Below are positions 7,534 through 17,054 of a DNA stretch of 64,000 bases, in pieces. The DNA lies in NCBI GenBank assembly GCA_002255365.1, contig NCBI01000012.1:1-64000 (forward strand), written 5' to 3'. The notes below the pieces were generated by a model, which worked only from the letters and a program-made list of their open reading frames with translations, ran no database searches and had not been told where the DNA came from. The translations under genes were made by a program, and so were the position numbers. The stretch's first letter is position 1, and every line of letters begins with the position of its first letter. The stretch is from Chromatiales bacterium 21-64-14. Its GTDB lineage: Bacteria; Pseudomonadota; Gammaproteobacteria; 21-64-14.

Positions 7534-8196
7534 GTGCGGGTATTGGTCGTCGAGGACGACGCGATGATCGGCGCGGCCGTGCAGCTCGGCCTGCAGGGCG
7601 AGGGCTATGCGGCCGATTGGGTCCGGGACGGGCTGGCCGCCGGGCGGGCGCTGCAGGATGTCGGCTATGATCTGGTGGTGCTGGATCTAGGGTTGCCGCG
7701 CAAGGACGGGCTCGAACTGCTGGCCGAGTTGCGCAAGCGCCAGGATCGGGCACCGGTCCTGGTGATCACCGCGCGCGACGCGGTCGCCGACCGGGTGCGC
7801 GGGCTGGATGCAGGCGCCGACGACTATCTGGTCAAACCCTTTGACCTGGATGAACTCAGCGCCCGGGTGCGGGCGCTGCTGCGGCGCAAGGACGGGCGGG
7901 CGAGCCCGCAACTGGAAATTGGAGACCTGCGCCTCGACCCGGCGGCGCACGAGGTGTGGTTGCGGAAAGATCTGGTGGCGCTCTCGGCCCGTGAGTTCGC
8001 GCTGTTGCGGATCCTCATGGAACGCCCGGGACGGCCGCTGTCGCGCGCCGAGCTCGAGGACCGCCTCTACGGATGGGGGCAGGAAGTGGAGAGCAACGCC
8101 GTCGAGGTCCACATACACGCCCTGCGCCGCAAACTCGGCGCGGAGTGGATCCGTAACCTGCGCGGGGTGGGTTGGCTGGTTCCGGATCACCCGTGA
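7534..8196 (+). CDS. OmpR-family response regulator (QseB/PmrA type)
   Basis: 220-residue two-domain regulator. The receiver has the acidic pair ED-D at residues 7-9, phospho-acceptor Asp51 (VVLDLGLP) and Lys101 (LVKPFD). The C-terminal winged helix ends with NAVEVHIHALRRKLG, the recognition helix of OmpR-type factors. GTG 7534 is chosen because the receiver begins exactly there and GGGGGA precedes it; the longer frame upstream has no homology. The stop overlaps the kinase start by 4 nt. It probably binds TTAA direct repeats such as the one at 6959. Confidence 0.92.
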   Translation: MRVLVVEDDAMIGAAVQLGLQGEGYAADWVRDGLAAGRALQDVGYDLVVLDLGLPRKDGLELLAELRKRQDRAPVLVITARDAVADRVRGLDAGADDYLVKPFDLDELSARVRALLRRKDGRASPQLEIGDLRLDPAAHEVWLRKDLVALSAREFALLRILMERPGRPLSRAELEDRLYGWGQEVESNAVEVHIHALRRKLGAEWIRNLRGVGWLVPDHP

Positions 8197-9521
8197 GGTC
8201 GATTCGCAGCCGCCTGCTGTTCGCCTTGCTCGCGGCTTTGACGCTGGCGTTGCTCGCCGGCGCCTATGCCACCTACCGGGTGGCGCGCAGCGAAGCCGAT
8301 GAGCGTTTCGATTCCCAACTGCGCCAACTCGCGATCTCCTTGCGCGACGGCGACTTCCGGGGCGCTCCAAACATCGATACGGACGACGAGCGCGAGGACA
8401 CCGATATCGTGGTGCAGGTGTTCACGGTGGACGGGCGGCGCCTCTATTCTTCTGCGCCCGCGAGCGCGCTTGCACCGCCGCCGCGCATGGGATATTCCAG
8501 CATACGTTCCGGAGCGGCGACATGGCGGGTCTATGCGACCACGAACCGCGGGCACGTCATCGAGGTGGCGCAGTCGCTGGATGAGCGCGAGGAGACCGCG
8601 GCACACGCGGCGTTGCGCGTGGTGTCGCCGTTCTTCGTATTGTTGCCGGTGATGGGGCTGCTGGTGTGGGGGCTGGTCGGGCGCGGCCTTGCGCCGCTCG
8701 CCGGGCTGGCCGATTCGGTAGGCAGGCGCGACGCCGGGGATCTGCATCCGCTAGGCGAGGACGGCGTGCCCCTCGAGGCCCTGCCGCTGGTGCGCGCGCT
8801 GAACGGTCTGCTTGCGCGGCTGGGCGCAGCGCTCGGCGCGCAGCGCGCGTTTGTTGCGGACGCCGCCCACGAACTGCGCACGCCGCTTGCGGCGATTACC
8901 TTGCAGGCACAACTTGCCGGGCGCGCGCCGGGCGCGCGCGAACGCGCCGCAGCGCTTGCTGATCTGGATGCCGGATTGCGCCGCGCCAAGCGCGTGGTTG
9001 AGCAACTCCTGACCTTGGCGCGCAGCGAACCGGGGGAGACCGGACACCCGTTTCAGCCGGTGGCGCTGGCCGCGCTGGTCCGCAGCGTTGCAGCCCGTCA
9101 CTTGGCACTGGCGGAGTCCAAGGGCGTGGATCTCGGAGTAGCCGCGGAGCAGCCCGGAGTGCGCGTCTCCGGTGACGCGCCGGCCCTGGATACCCTGCTC
9201 TCCAATCTGATCGAGAACGCGGTGCGCTACACCCCGCCCGGGGGCCAGGTGGATCTTGCCAGTGGTGCCGGCCCGGAAGGTCCCTGGCTAACGGTCTCGG
9301 ACACGGGGCCGGGCATCCCCACCGCGGATCGCGCCCGGGTGTTTGAACGTTTCTACCGGAGTCGCGACGCTGCGGGTCCGGGCGCCGGGCTGGGGCTCGC
9401 GATCGTACGCGCAGTGGCCGGGCGGCACGGCGCCGAGGTGCGGCTGGAGGATGCGCCCGCCGGCGGCCTTACGGTGCGGGTCGTATGGAGCGGACGCCCG
9501 CCGCCGCCGGCCGCTGAGTGA
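8193..9521 (+). CDS. Sensor histidine kinase (QseC/PmrB type)
   Basis: 442-residue inner-membrane kinase. TM1 is at about residues 8-26, a periplasmic sensor of about 115 residues follows, and TM2 is at about 144-164. Then come a HAMP-like linker, the HisKA box with His226 (DAAHELRTP), an N box (NLIENAVRYT), G1 (DTGPGIP), F box and G2 (GAGLGLAIV). GTG 8193 overlaps the regulator stop. The periplasmic part is rich in Asp/Glu (DTDDEREDTD), which could bind cations as in metal- or polymyxin-responsive sensors; that is inference. It is co-transcribed with the regulator. Confidence 0.92.
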   Translation: MRSIRSRLLFALLAALTLALLAGAYATYRVARSEADERFDSQLRQLAISLRDGDFRGAPNIDTDDEREDTDIVVQVFTVDGRRLYSSAPASALAPPPRMGYSSIRSGAATWRVYATTNRGHVIEVAQSLDEREETAAHAALRVVSPFFVLLPVMGLLVWGLVGRGLAPLAGLADSVGRRDAGDLHPLGEDGVPLEALPLVRALNGLLARLGAALGAQRAFVADAAHELRTPLAAITLQAQLAGRAPGARERAAALADLDAGLRRAKRVVEQLLTLARSEPGETGHPFQPVALAALVRSVAARHLALAESKGVDLGVAAEQPGVRVSGDAPALDTLLSNLIENAVRYTPPGGQVDLASGAGPEGPWLTVSDTGPGIPTADRARVFERFYRSRDAAGPGAGLGLAIVRAVAGRHGAEVRLEDAPAGGLTVRVVWSGRPPPPAAE

Positions 9522-9578
9522 AGCGGCTCGAGGGCTACAGGGCCATGCCGCCGTGCCCGCCCCGCGCGTCCCCGGCAC

Positions 9579-10214
9579 TCAGGCCACGGGTCCGTAGGGG
9601 GTCAAGTGCAGCATCGTGAAATGGCCATGTGCATTCTTCCAGTCCAGCGGAATCGGGGGCCCGGCCTGAGTGGTGCTGGAACCGAACATCGCCTCGCGGT
9701 ACTCGAAGCCTTCCGGCAGCGTTACGCGGGCAGGATGGGCGATCCCTGACACCGGATTGCGGATCGGCTCACCGCTGGCTTTGACGATGCCCGCTACCGC
9801 AAAGCGTCCGGTGCAGTTGGCCAGATCGCATTCAAACTCGATCGGCGCGAAGCGTGGATCGTGGATGGTGTCGATCATGGACGCGAATACATTGAACATC
9901 GTTGCGCCGGGTTCGGTTTCCTTGCCCGAAAGGATAGTGAGTAACGCCTCGCGCTGACGTGAGTCGGCGCGCTCGTCCACGATGGGGAGGCACTCCCCGC
10001 GACCCTCGTGTATGGGTCCGGGCCAGGCCAGCAGGCTGACCCAGCGCAGCCCGTCCAGGCGCACGTCGCCGAAGTGGCCTTTTTCGATCTGCATCGCCAC
10101 CGCCGCGCGGCAATCCCCATGGGTAGGCAGTGCGTTGAACTGACAGGGACAACCCCAGTCGCAGTTGCAGGTCGAGATCTCCGGTCCTTCGATGCTCCAA
10201 TCCACGTATTTCAT
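9579..10214 (-). CDS. DUF1326 protein with CxCxxxCxC cluster
   Basis: 211-residue protein of the DUF1326 family. The N terminus carries a closely spaced cysteine cluster (STCNCDWGCPCQF), a plausible metal-binding site. The rest is beta-rich with HFTMLHLTPYGP at the C terminus. ATG 10214 is preferred over the ATG two codons earlier because AAGGGGA is then at a usable distance. The DUF2182 membrane gene lies 65 nt upstream on the same strand; the two families are often neighbours, suggesting a joint role in metal handling. The reaction is unknown. Confidence 0.82.
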   Translation of the reverse strand: MKYVDWSIEGPEISTCNCDWGCPCQFNALPTHGDCRAAVAMQIEKGHFGDVRLDGLRWVSLLAWPGPIHEGRGECLPIVDERADSRQREALLTILSGKETEPGATMFNVFASMIDTIHDPRFAPIEFECDLANCTGRFAVAGIVKASGEPIRNPVSGIAHPARVTLPEGFEYREAMFGSSTTQAGPPIPLDWKNAHGHFTMLHLTPYGPVA

Positions 10215-10279
10215 GGTCATTCCCCTTATGCGTTCCCTATGAAGTGCATCGTGCGGTCAGGTGCTCATCCCGGATCCGT

Positions 10280-11104
10280 TCACGCATCCATCGATACCGG
10301 AGCCAGAAGCACCCAGCCACCCCACCCGATCAGCAATGCACCGGAAATCCGTGCCGTCCAGCGGCCCGGAACGAGCTTCTCGGCCAGCACGAAAATGGAT
10401 AGGAGTGCGGCCCATAACAGGTTCATCACTCCCCCCACGAACAGCAGTCCCATCAGCGCCCAGCAGCAGCCGACGCAGTAGGCCCCATGCGTCAGACCCA
10501 TGCGCCACGCCCCGCGCGGTCCGGGGCGCCAGCGGGTCAGCACGAAGGTCAACGGCGTTTGGCATGCGTGCAGGCACCGTGTCTTGAGTGGTGTCCACTG
10601 GTAGGCGCCGGCGGCCGCGAGCACCAATCCGCCCAGGGCGGCTTGCGGGATGGCGCCCATCGGTGCAAGCAACCGGGTGGATTCCAGGCGCCACTCCAAT
10701 AAGGTTGCGACCAGCGAGAATCCGCTCCAGACCAGGATGTAGCCGGATGCGAACAGCAACACCCGGAGGTAGTGGCCCGGCCGGCCGCGCTGCCGGCGGC
10801 TGACCGCGAGGAACAGCAGCAGCATCGGTATGGCCCCAGGCAGCATCATCGCGACCATCATCGCTGCCCACATGATGAACACAAGCAATGCGTGTTGGAT
10901 GTCCCAGTGGGCCATGGCACCGGCCGGGTGGGACGCGTGTCGCGCCAAATCGCCCATGGCCGGCATTGCGCCGGTCAGGTGAATCAGGTACAGCCACGTA
11001 AAGCCCGCGATGGTGAGTGCGACGGCCAAGACGGTGGCGCGTTCGGCCGTGGGCACCCAAGGTACCCTGCCATTGCCCACGACCGCTGCGTCGCTCTTCC
11101 CCAT
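10280..11104 (-). CDS. DUF2182 integral membrane protein
   Basis: 274-residue polytopic protein with about six or seven membrane helices. It has the family hallmarks WAAMMVAMMLP, with its run of Met residues, and YCVGCCWALM, with a Cys pair inside a helix. Both are rich in soft-metal ligands, which led to the family being described as predicted metal-binding membrane proteins. It heads a two-gene unit with the DUF1326 protein. The promoter presumably lies in the 308-nt divergent gap to the methyltransferase gene, where a CTTAAG occurs near 11143. Substrate unknown. Confidence 0.82.
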   Translation of the reverse strand: MGKSDAAVVGNGRVPWVPTAERATVLAVALTIAGFTWLYLIHLTGAMPAMGDLARHASHPAGAMAHWDIQHALLVFIMWAAMMVAMMLPGAIPMLLLFLAVSRRQRGRPGHYLRVLLFASGYILVWSGFSLVATLLEWRLESTRLLAPMGAIPQAALGGLVLAAAGAYQWTPLKTRCLHACQTPLTFVLTRWRPGPRGAWRMGLTHGAYCVGCCWALMGLLFVGGVMNLLWAALLSIFVLAEKLVPGRWTARISGALLIGWGGWVLLAPVSMDA

Positions 11105-11412
11105 ACGGTTCCTCCCGCGGCCAGCAGAGAAATGGCGGTCTTCTTAAGTGGACCGGTGGGGCCGCTCCCCAAGCATAGGCCTCGCCCGTCCCGAGGACAA
11201 CGGATGTGGCTGCGACGCCGGCCCTATCGGCGCGGCCCATGGGTTGCGGGGATGTAGCGGCCCCTGCCGGCGCGCCCGGCGGCGACCTAAGACGATGAAT
11301 TCGGATATGATAAGGGCCGCCCCATACGACCGGCGTTTAGCGTGCCCGCGACTCGGCGGGAGCCCCTCGATATGCGGCAGCCGGTCGCGTGGACGATCTG
11401 GGAGGGCACTGC

Positions 11413-12180
11413 TTGGAACGGGGATATCAGACCGGATTTTCCAGTAAGAGCGCTGCCATGTTCGATGTGGACGGCCGCCAGCACAAGGCGCGGACCATGG
11501 TGGCAGTGCTGGAGGATTATTTCGACGGTCCCGTTAACCAGCGCTCGGTGCTCAATGTGGGCGGCTCGGCGGGCATCATCGATGATTATTTATCCCGGCA
11601 CTTCAAATCGGTGGTGGGGATCGATATCGACGCGGATGCCATCGAGCACGCGCAGCGCAGTTTCTCCAATCCGAATCTTACCTTCGAGGCCGGAGACGCG
11701 ATGAACCTCCGTTTCGCGGAGGGAACCTTCGATGTGGTGATTTCATCCCAGGTCTACGAGCACGTTCCAGATGCAGGGAAGATGATGGAGGAGATATACC
11801 GGGTACTGAAACCCGGCGGGGTTTGCTATTTCGCCGCCAGCAACCGGCTCAGATGGAACGAACCCCATTACGATCTTCCCTTGCTCTCGGTGATTCCCCG
11901 TCCGCTCGCGCACCTCTATATGAGGCTGGCCCGCAAGGGCGATTTCTACTACGAGAAACACCTGAGCTACTGGGGCCTCAAGCGTCTGATTCGAAGATAT
12001 TCCCTGTTGGATTACACCCGCGCGGTCATTGAGCGTCCGGAGCGTTTTGCGACCGACTACATGATACGGCCGGGCAGCGCCAAGGCGCGGCTGGCGGCGT
12101 TCGTCGCGAAGTATTTTCTCTGGGCAGCGCCAGGGTATATCTGGGTTCTGCGCAAGCCTGATCCCGCCTCGCCGCGGTAG
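11413..12180 (+). CDS. Class I SAM-dependent methyltransferase
   Basis: 255-residue methyltransferase of the UbiE/Methyltransf_11 type. Motif I is VLNVGGSAG (with Val-Gly-Gly instead of the usual Gly-x-Gly), followed by VVGIDIDADAI, the AGDAMNLRF motif and YRVLKPGGVCYF. A TTG start at 11413 is proposed because GGGAGGG lies 7 nt upstream; GTG 11389 has no ribosome binding site. The C-terminal part is basic and aromatic (RLARKGDFYYEKH), perhaps membrane-peripheral, and the protein may act on a lipid or sugar. The true substrate is unknown. Confidence 0.8.
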   Translation: MERGYQTGFSSKSAAMFDVDGRQHKARTMVAVLEDYFDGPVNQRSVLNVGGSAGIIDDYLSRHFKSVVGIDIDADAIEHAQRSFSNPNLTFEAGDAMNLRFAEGTFDVVISSQVYEHVPDAGKMMEEIYRVLKPGGVCYFAASNRLRWNEPHYDLPLLSVIPRPLAHLYMRLARKGDFYYEKHLSYWGLKRLIRRYSLLDYTRAVIERPERFATDYMIRPGSAKARLAAFVAKYFLWAAPGYIWVLRKPDPASPR

Positions 12181-12338
12181 TTTCGGTACATTTGCGCGGG
12201 ACATGGCCACCCCGGTGCGGATGGTTGGCCGGCCACGCTTGGCCAATCCCAGCGGTGGAGGCAGTGGCAAACTTTATTCGGTTCGGCGATCGGCGGATCA
12301 ATTTTCGTTCCCAGTGTGAGCTGCAAACAGGAGAGTGT

Positions 12339-12911
12339 ATGTCCAGCGAGGGTTTTCATGTCCATGGGGCCCACGAGCACGCGGTCGAACATTTGGCCCA
12401 ACATGAGGGCCCCGGGTTGGCGCAGTACGTGGCGATCTTCACCGCTATCCTCGCCACCATCGGAGCGATTGTAAGCTACCACGTCAGTGCGACCCAGAAT
12501 GAGACGATGCTCCTGAAAAACGAGGCGGTACTGGAGGCGACCAAGGCGTCGGATCAATGGAATTTCTATCAGGCCAAGAGCACGAAGGCGCACCTGATGG
12601 AGCTGGCGGCGGACATGTCGACGGCGGACCGGAAGGCGCATTACCTCAGTCTTGCCGCCAAGTACGAGGGACAGAAGCAGGCGATCCGGCAGCAGGCCGA
12701 GGCGCTGGAGGCGAAGTCGATCATGACCGATGCGCGCAGCCAGCATCTGATGCGCCCGCTGCACCTGTCCGAGCAGTCGATCGGCCTGATTCAGATCGCG
12801 ATCTCCCTGGCGTCCATTACCGTGCTGACCCGCAAGCGCTGGCTGTTCGCGGTGGCAGGTGCTGCGGCTGTTTTGGGCGCCGGTCTGGCGGCCATGGCAT
12901 GGATGGCGTAG
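12339..12911 (+). CDS. DUF4337-family membrane protein
   Basis: 190-residue protein typical of DUF4337: a His-rich start (FHVHGAHEHAVEHLAQHE), TM1 (YVAIFTAILATIGAIVSYHV), a long amphipathic helical region with NQWNFYQ-like signature (SDQWNFYQAKSTK), then two C-terminal TM helices. ATG 12339 follows AGGAGAG. The central domain is predicted to be coiled-coil. Function is unknown; the His-rich head could bind a metal. It stands alone between the methyltransferase and the glycosylase. Confidence 0.8.
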   Translation: MSSEGFHVHGAHEHAVEHLAQHEGPGLAQYVAIFTAILATIGAIVSYHVSATQNETMLLKNEAVLEATKASDQWNFYQAKSTKAHLMELAADMSTADRKAHYLSLAAKYEGQKQAIRQQAEALEAKSIMTDARSQHLMRPLHLSEQSIGLIQIAISLASITVLTRKRWLFAVAGAAAVLGAGLAAMAWMA

Positions 12912-13097
12912 GTCCCCAGGGGCTCGGGCCGCGCCGGATCGATACACCGTTCTGGCGCCGAAGTGGGGGTAGCGCGCCGTGGATGATTCTCCAAATTCGA
13001 CCCTGGTGGTTGGGTTCCGGAGTGGATGCTCGGTAGCGGCGATGCGCGCACGGCGGGCTTGCGCATCGGATGCACTTTATTGGATCTGCGCATGCGC

Positions 13098-13643
13098 ATG
13101 CTGAAACGCTCATTCTACGATCGGGATACGCGGGTGGTCGCCACGGAACTGCTCGGGAAGTACCTGGTCCGCGTGGCTGGTGGCGTGGAGCGCATCGGGC
13201 GTATCGTGGAGGTGGAGGCCTACCTGGGGCCACACGACCGTGCCGCCCACTCCTCGCGGGGGCGCACGGAGCGCACCAAGGTGATGTTCGGCCCGCCGGG
13301 GCACGCCTACGTCTATATGATCTACGGAATGTACTATTGCATGAACGTGGTGACCGAGCACACGGGCCATGCCGCGGCGGTATTGCTTCGCGCCCTGGAA
13401 CCGGTACGGAATATCGAGGCGCGCACGCAAGGCCCGGGACTGCTGTGCAAGGCCATGGGCATCGACAAACGGCTCAACGCCCATGATCTGGTCAGCGACG
13501 CGTTGTATATCGCCGCGCCGGCACGGGCCAAGCCGGTGACCATCGTCAAACGCCCGCGCATCGGGGTGGACTATGCTGGATATTGGGCGCGGCGGCACTT
13601 GCGGTTCTACGTCAAGGGCAGCCCGTTCATCTCGCGCCCGTAA
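13098..13643 (+). CDS. 3-methyladenine DNA glycosylase (AAG/MPG family)
   Basis: 181-residue base-excision repair glycosylase that removes alkylated purines. The family landmarks are all present: LKRSFYDRDTRVVATELLGK at the start, IVEVEAYLGPHDRAAHS with the catalytic Glu and zinc-free active site, GPPGHAYVYMIYGMYYCMNVV with its conserved Tyr residues, RALEP, GPGLLCKAMGI and RIGVDYAG. The family normally begins at the residues encoded from 13098; starts at 13092 and 13026 are possible and the ribosome binding sites do not decide. It is followed 39 nt later by the glucokinase gene. Confidence 0.9.
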   Translation: MLKRSFYDRDTRVVATELLGKYLVRVAGGVERIGRIVEVEAYLGPHDRAAHSSRGRTERTKVMFGPPGHAYVYMIYGMYYCMNVVTEHTGHAAAVLLRALEPVRNIEARTQGPGLLCKAMGIDKRLNAHDLVSDALYIAAPARAKPVTIVKRPRIGVDYAGYWARRHLRFYVKGSPFISRP

Positions 13644-13682
13644 GCGCAGGCGCCGGATCCGGTGACAACGGCAGGAGGTCCA

Positions 13683-14438
13683 ATGAACAAGCGCGCGGCA
13701 GAGAATCTTCGGACGCTGGCCATAGACGTGGGTGGTTCGGGGTTGAAGGCGGCGATCCTGGACGGGCGCGGGACCATGTGCGGTGAACGGGTACGGGTTC
13801 CCACCCCGCGGCCGGCAACCCCCGAGGCGGTGATCGGAGCGATCCTCGCGCTGGTGGCGCCACTGCGTCCGTTCGACCGGGTCTCGGTAGGTTTCCCCGG
13901 GGTGGTGGTGGAGGATGTGGTCCGCACGGCGCCCAATCTGGATGGGGACTGGGCAGGGGTGGCGCTGGCGGCGGAGTTGGGCCGGGCCCTGGGGGTACCG
14001 GTGCATGCCGCCAACGATGCCGATGTCCAGGGTTATGGCGCCATCAAGGGGCGCGGCGTGGAGCTGGTGCTTACCCTGGGTACCGGCCTGGGCGCGTCCT
14101 TGTTCATGGACGGGCGCCTGGTACCGAACTTGGAATTGGGCCATCACCGGTTCCGCAAGGGCGAGACCTACGAGGAACAGTTGGGCAAGGCGGCCCGGAA
14201 AGACATCGGGGACCCGAAGTGGAATAAACGCCTCGCCAAGGCGATCCGGCGCTTGCGCAAACTGTTCAACTTCCGCCGGCTCTACATCGGCGGCGGAAAT
14301 GTGAAACACGTCACGATCCAGATCGACGATGACGTGCGGCTGGTGCGCAATACGCTCGGCATCACCGGTGGCATTGCGCTTTGGGAGCCGCGCCGGCGGC
14401 CCCCGCGCCTCGCGAGTGTGACGGTGGGCGACCCATAA
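13683..14438 (+). CDS. ppgK: Polyphosphate glucokinase (ROK family)
   Basis: 251-residue sugar kinase of the PpgK branch, which can phosphorylate glucose with polyphosphate or ATP. The phosphate-1 loop is AIDVGGSGLKAAI, phosphate-2 is LTLGTGLGASLF, the sugar-binding acidic residue lies in ANDADVQGYG, and the PpgK-specific KWNKRLAKAIRRLRKLFNF-RLYIGGGN region is clear. ATG 13683 follows GGAGG. A ROK fructokinase of a different branch lies at 33140-34033. The enzyme feeds glucose-6-phosphate into central metabolism and couples it to polyphosphate stores. Confidence 0.88.
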   Translation: MNKRAAENLRTLAIDVGGSGLKAAILDGRGTMCGERVRVPTPRPATPEAVIGAILALVAPLRPFDRVSVGFPGVVVEDVVRTAPNLDGDWAGVALAAELGRALGVPVHAANDADVQGYGAIKGRGVELVLTLGTGLGASLFMDGRLVPNLELGHHRFRKGETYEEQLGKAARKDIGDPKWNKRLAKAIRRLRKLFNFRRLYIGGGNVKHVTIQIDDDVRLVRNTLGITGGIALWEPRRRPPRLASVTVGDP

Positions 14439-14580
14439 ATATGACGGATACCGACGCCTCGGGCTACCCGCGGCCCCGGTTTCCAGGAAACCTATTCGGC
14501 CGGACGCGGTCCGAGTCCTTGGGCCGGCCGTACGGGGTCGCATAATCCCGTGCCCTACGCCTAACTTGACTGGAATCTGA

Positions 14581-16044
14581 ATGCCGCCTACCCCGGCTCT
14601 ACCATCGGCCTTGACCGTCGCGTCCTACCTTGGGGCTCTGTGCTACCCGCCGGGTAGCGTGGTGGCGGCGTATGACGAGGGCCGGTCCGCAACGCGCGGG
14701 TCCGGCGGCCGCGGACCGCGTTGCCGCGACCGGCGCAACGCGCCGTGGCATGCCCGGCACCGCTGGTGGCTCCCGTCCCTGATGGTGCTCTGCCTGGGGG
14801 TCGCGCCGATCGCCCGGGCCGCCACGCCCCTGACCCTCCCGCACGCAGTGCGCACCGCGCTGGCCCACCAACCCAGCTTGCAGGCCGACGCGCGCTTGAC
14901 CAAGGCGGGCGAGTTCCGGATGCGGGCCCACCGCGGGGTGTTGTTTCCGCAGCTGGGCGTGCAGGCCGGCGATCTATACAGCAGCAACCATAACGGCACG
15001 ACCGACTTCGTGGCGGCGAATGGGCCCCGGGAACTCACCTCATTGCTGGTCCTGCACCAGATTCTTTACGATCCGGCCGCCACGGCGGCCGTGGATGCCG
15101 CGCGCGCGCGCGCGGCCTTCGCCCGCTACCGTGCCCTGCGCAACCGCCTGACGGTGGCCCTCGCGGTGGCCCAGACCTATTACGATCTGCAGGCGGCGCA
15201 GGCCGCCGCGCGGGTGTGGGACGCCGCGGCGCGCACCAACCGCAAGGTGGTCGCGGTCACCCGGCAGGCCTTGTCCGCCGGCAACCGCGCACGCATTGAT
15301 CTGTTGCGGGCCGAGGCGGCCCTCAGCCAAGCCGAGGGGGCACAGTCCCAGGCGCGCGCGCGTGCCGCCGGCGCCCGCCAGCTCCTGAGCCTGATGACCG
15401 GCCTGGCCCCGTTACCACCGGTGCCCGCCGCGACCCCGGTTGCTGAGACGTTCACCCTGCCGCCACCGGGAGAGGTGGAGACCGCCGCGTTGCGGGATCA
15501 GCCAGTCTTGCACATGGCGCGCAGCCAGGAGCGTCAGCAGTCGGCGTTGGTGCGCCAGGCGCGTGGCGCGCGGTTGCCACAGATCGGGGTACAGGCGGCC
15601 TACGGCTGGGACACGCTGGGGAGCCTCCGGCAGCGCACGCTGGGTTGGAGCGCGGGGCTGGAGTTGACCGCACCCTTGTTTGCCGGCGGGACCCTGCGCG
15701 ACCGGGAGGATGCCGCGCGCCTGGAACGGCAGGCAGCACATCTGCGGTACCAACAGACCCGCCTGGAGGTGCGCGAGGCGGTCTCGACGGCCTGGAACGA
15801 TGCGCAGGGTGCCCTGGCCGCCTACCGGTCCGCGGTGGCGGTGAGCCGTACCAAGCAGGAGATCTGGCGTGACAGCGAGGCGGGCTACCGGGCCGGCCGA
15901 ATGGGGAGCCTGGCGTTGTTTCTGGCCCAGCAGGACTGGTTGGATAGCCGGATCCAGGCCTTGGGGGCGGCGGCGCAGCTGCGGTTCGCGTTGGTGCGCC
16001 TGAACTTGGTGGCGGGCCGTTTGCCCGCAAGGGAGGAACCGTGA
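14581..16044 (+). CDS. TolC-family outer-membrane efflux protein
   Basis: 487-residue channel protein. A signal peptide at about residues 62-81 (LPSLMVLCLGVAPIARA) is preceded by a long unlikely N-terminal tail, so the true start is probably downstream of 14581, perhaps GTG 14659; no ribosome binding site decides. The mature part shows two OEP repeats with long Ala/Gln/Arg-rich helices (AAAARVWDAAARTNRK; AALVRQARGARLPQIGVQAAYG). It heads a TolC-MFP-RND operon, overlapping the adaptor gene by 4 nt. Confidence 0.85.
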   Translation: MPPTPALPSALTVASYLGALCYPPGSVVAAYDEGRSATRGSGGRGPRCRDRRNAPWHARHRWWLPSLMVLCLGVAPIARAATPLTLPHAVRTALAHQPSLQADARLTKAGEFRMRAHRGVLFPQLGVQAGDLYSSNHNGTTDFVAANGPRELTSLLVLHQILYDPAATAAVDAARARAAFARYRALRNRLTVALAVAQTYYDLQAAQAAARVWDAAARTNRKVVAVTRQALSAGNRARIDLLRAEAALSQAEGAQSQARARAAGARQLLSLMTGLAPLPPVPAATPVAETFTLPPPGEVETAALRDQPVLHMARSQERQQSALVRQARGARLPQIGVQAAYGWDTLGSLRQRTLGWSAGLELTAPLFAGGTLRDREDAARLERQAAHLRYQQTRLEVREAVSTAWNDAQGALAAYRSAVAVSRTKQEIWRDSEAGYRAGRMGSLALFLAQQDWLDSRIQALGAAAQLRFALVRLNLVAGRLPAREEP

Positions 16045-17045
16045 GGGTTCTGGTCATCCTGGCAATGTGTCTGGCCGCCGCCCCGGCGTGGGCCGGCGAT
16101 GGGGACTGGGTGCCGGTCCAGCAGCGTACCCTGACGACCCAGTATCGGGCCTACGCACAGATCCAACCGATCGGCAGCCTCACCGTCCACGCATTGCTGG
16201 ACGGTACCCTGAGCGGCTTTCACCTGGTGCCCGGCACCGCGGTGCGCAATGGTCAGTTGCTGGCGCGACTCACCGGTCCCGGCTTCGCAGCGGCACGCTC
16301 CGCAGTGGCGGGTGTCCATTCGGAACTCGTCCTCGCGCAGAAGCGGCTCGCCTCCGTGCGGCGCACCTACCCGGCGTTGAGCAGCCGCAACGAACTGGCG
16401 GCGGCGCAGGTCAAGGTGAACGAAGCGCGCCAGCAGCTGCAGGCGGCGCGCGCCCGCCTTGTTTACCTGGAGTCGGGGGCGGTGATTCGGGCACCCGGGG
16501 CGGGGCGGGTGATAGAGACCTTCGTGGTGGATGGGGAACAGGTGGCGCGTGGCGCACCCCTCCTGCGTCTACAGGCGCAAGGCGGCTTGTGGATCAAGGG
16601 GGTCTTCTACGGCGCCGATGCCGCGGCGCTCACTCCGGGGATGCACGGCACGTTCACGCCTGCGGACGGAGGCACGTCGTTCCTGGTGACGGTGCGCAGC
16701 GTGCTCGACCCGGTGCGTCCGGACGGGGGGCGCGCCGTGGGTTGCGAACCGGACCGGAAGTCGGCCGGCTGGGTCAACGGGCAGGCGGGAACGCTGGTAT
16801 TGGATGGTGCGCCGCAGCGCTGGCTGCTGGTGCCCACCGGCGCCCTGATCATGCGCGCCGGCACTTGGTGGGTGCTGGCGCACGACGCCCAGGGCGAGCG
16901 CCGCGTGCAGGTCACGCCGGGGCCCGAATCCGGCGCGTGGACCGCGGTACGCGGTGACCTGCGCGTCGGCGCGCCGGTAGCGGTGAACGGCGCCTACGGG
17001 CGTTTTCATCGCGACTTCAGCCACCACTTCCAGAACCCGGATTGA
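16041..17045 (+). CDS. RND efflux periplasmic adaptor (HlyD/MFP family)
   Basis: 334-residue adaptor with a signal peptide (VLVILAMCLAAAPAWAG). A lipoyl half-motif (ALLDGTLSGFHLVPGTAVRNGQLLARL) is followed by a coiled-coil hairpin rich in Ala/Gln/Arg, the second lipoyl half (GAVIRAPGAGRVIETFVVDGEQV) and beta-barrel domains. GTG 16041 follows GGGAGGA and overlaps the TolC stop. The short hairpin suggests a compact adaptor. It bridges the outer-membrane channel and the RND pump encoded 9 nt downstream. Confidence 0.88.
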   Translation: MRVLVILAMCLAAAPAWAGDGDWVPVQQRTLTTQYRAYAQIQPIGSLTVHALLDGTLSGFHLVPGTAVRNGQLLARLTGPGFAAARSAVAGVHSELVLAQKRLASVRRTYPALSSRNELAAAQVKVNEARQQLQAARARLVYLESGAVIRAPGAGRVIETFVVDGEQVARGAPLLRLQAQGGLWIKGVFYGADAAALTPGMHGTFTPADGGTSFLVTVRSVLDPVRPDGGRAVGCEPDRKSAGWVNGQAGTLVLDGAPQRWLLVPTGALIMRAGTWWVLAHDAQGERRVQVTPGPESGAWTAVRGDLRVGAPVAVNGAYGRFHRDFSHHFQNPD

Positions 17046-17054
17046 CCCGGCATC

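Noticed and set aside
13110..14543. 477-codon minus-strand frame
   Set aside because: Covers the glycosylase and polyphosphate glucokinase genes in reverse; no signal or family resemblance.
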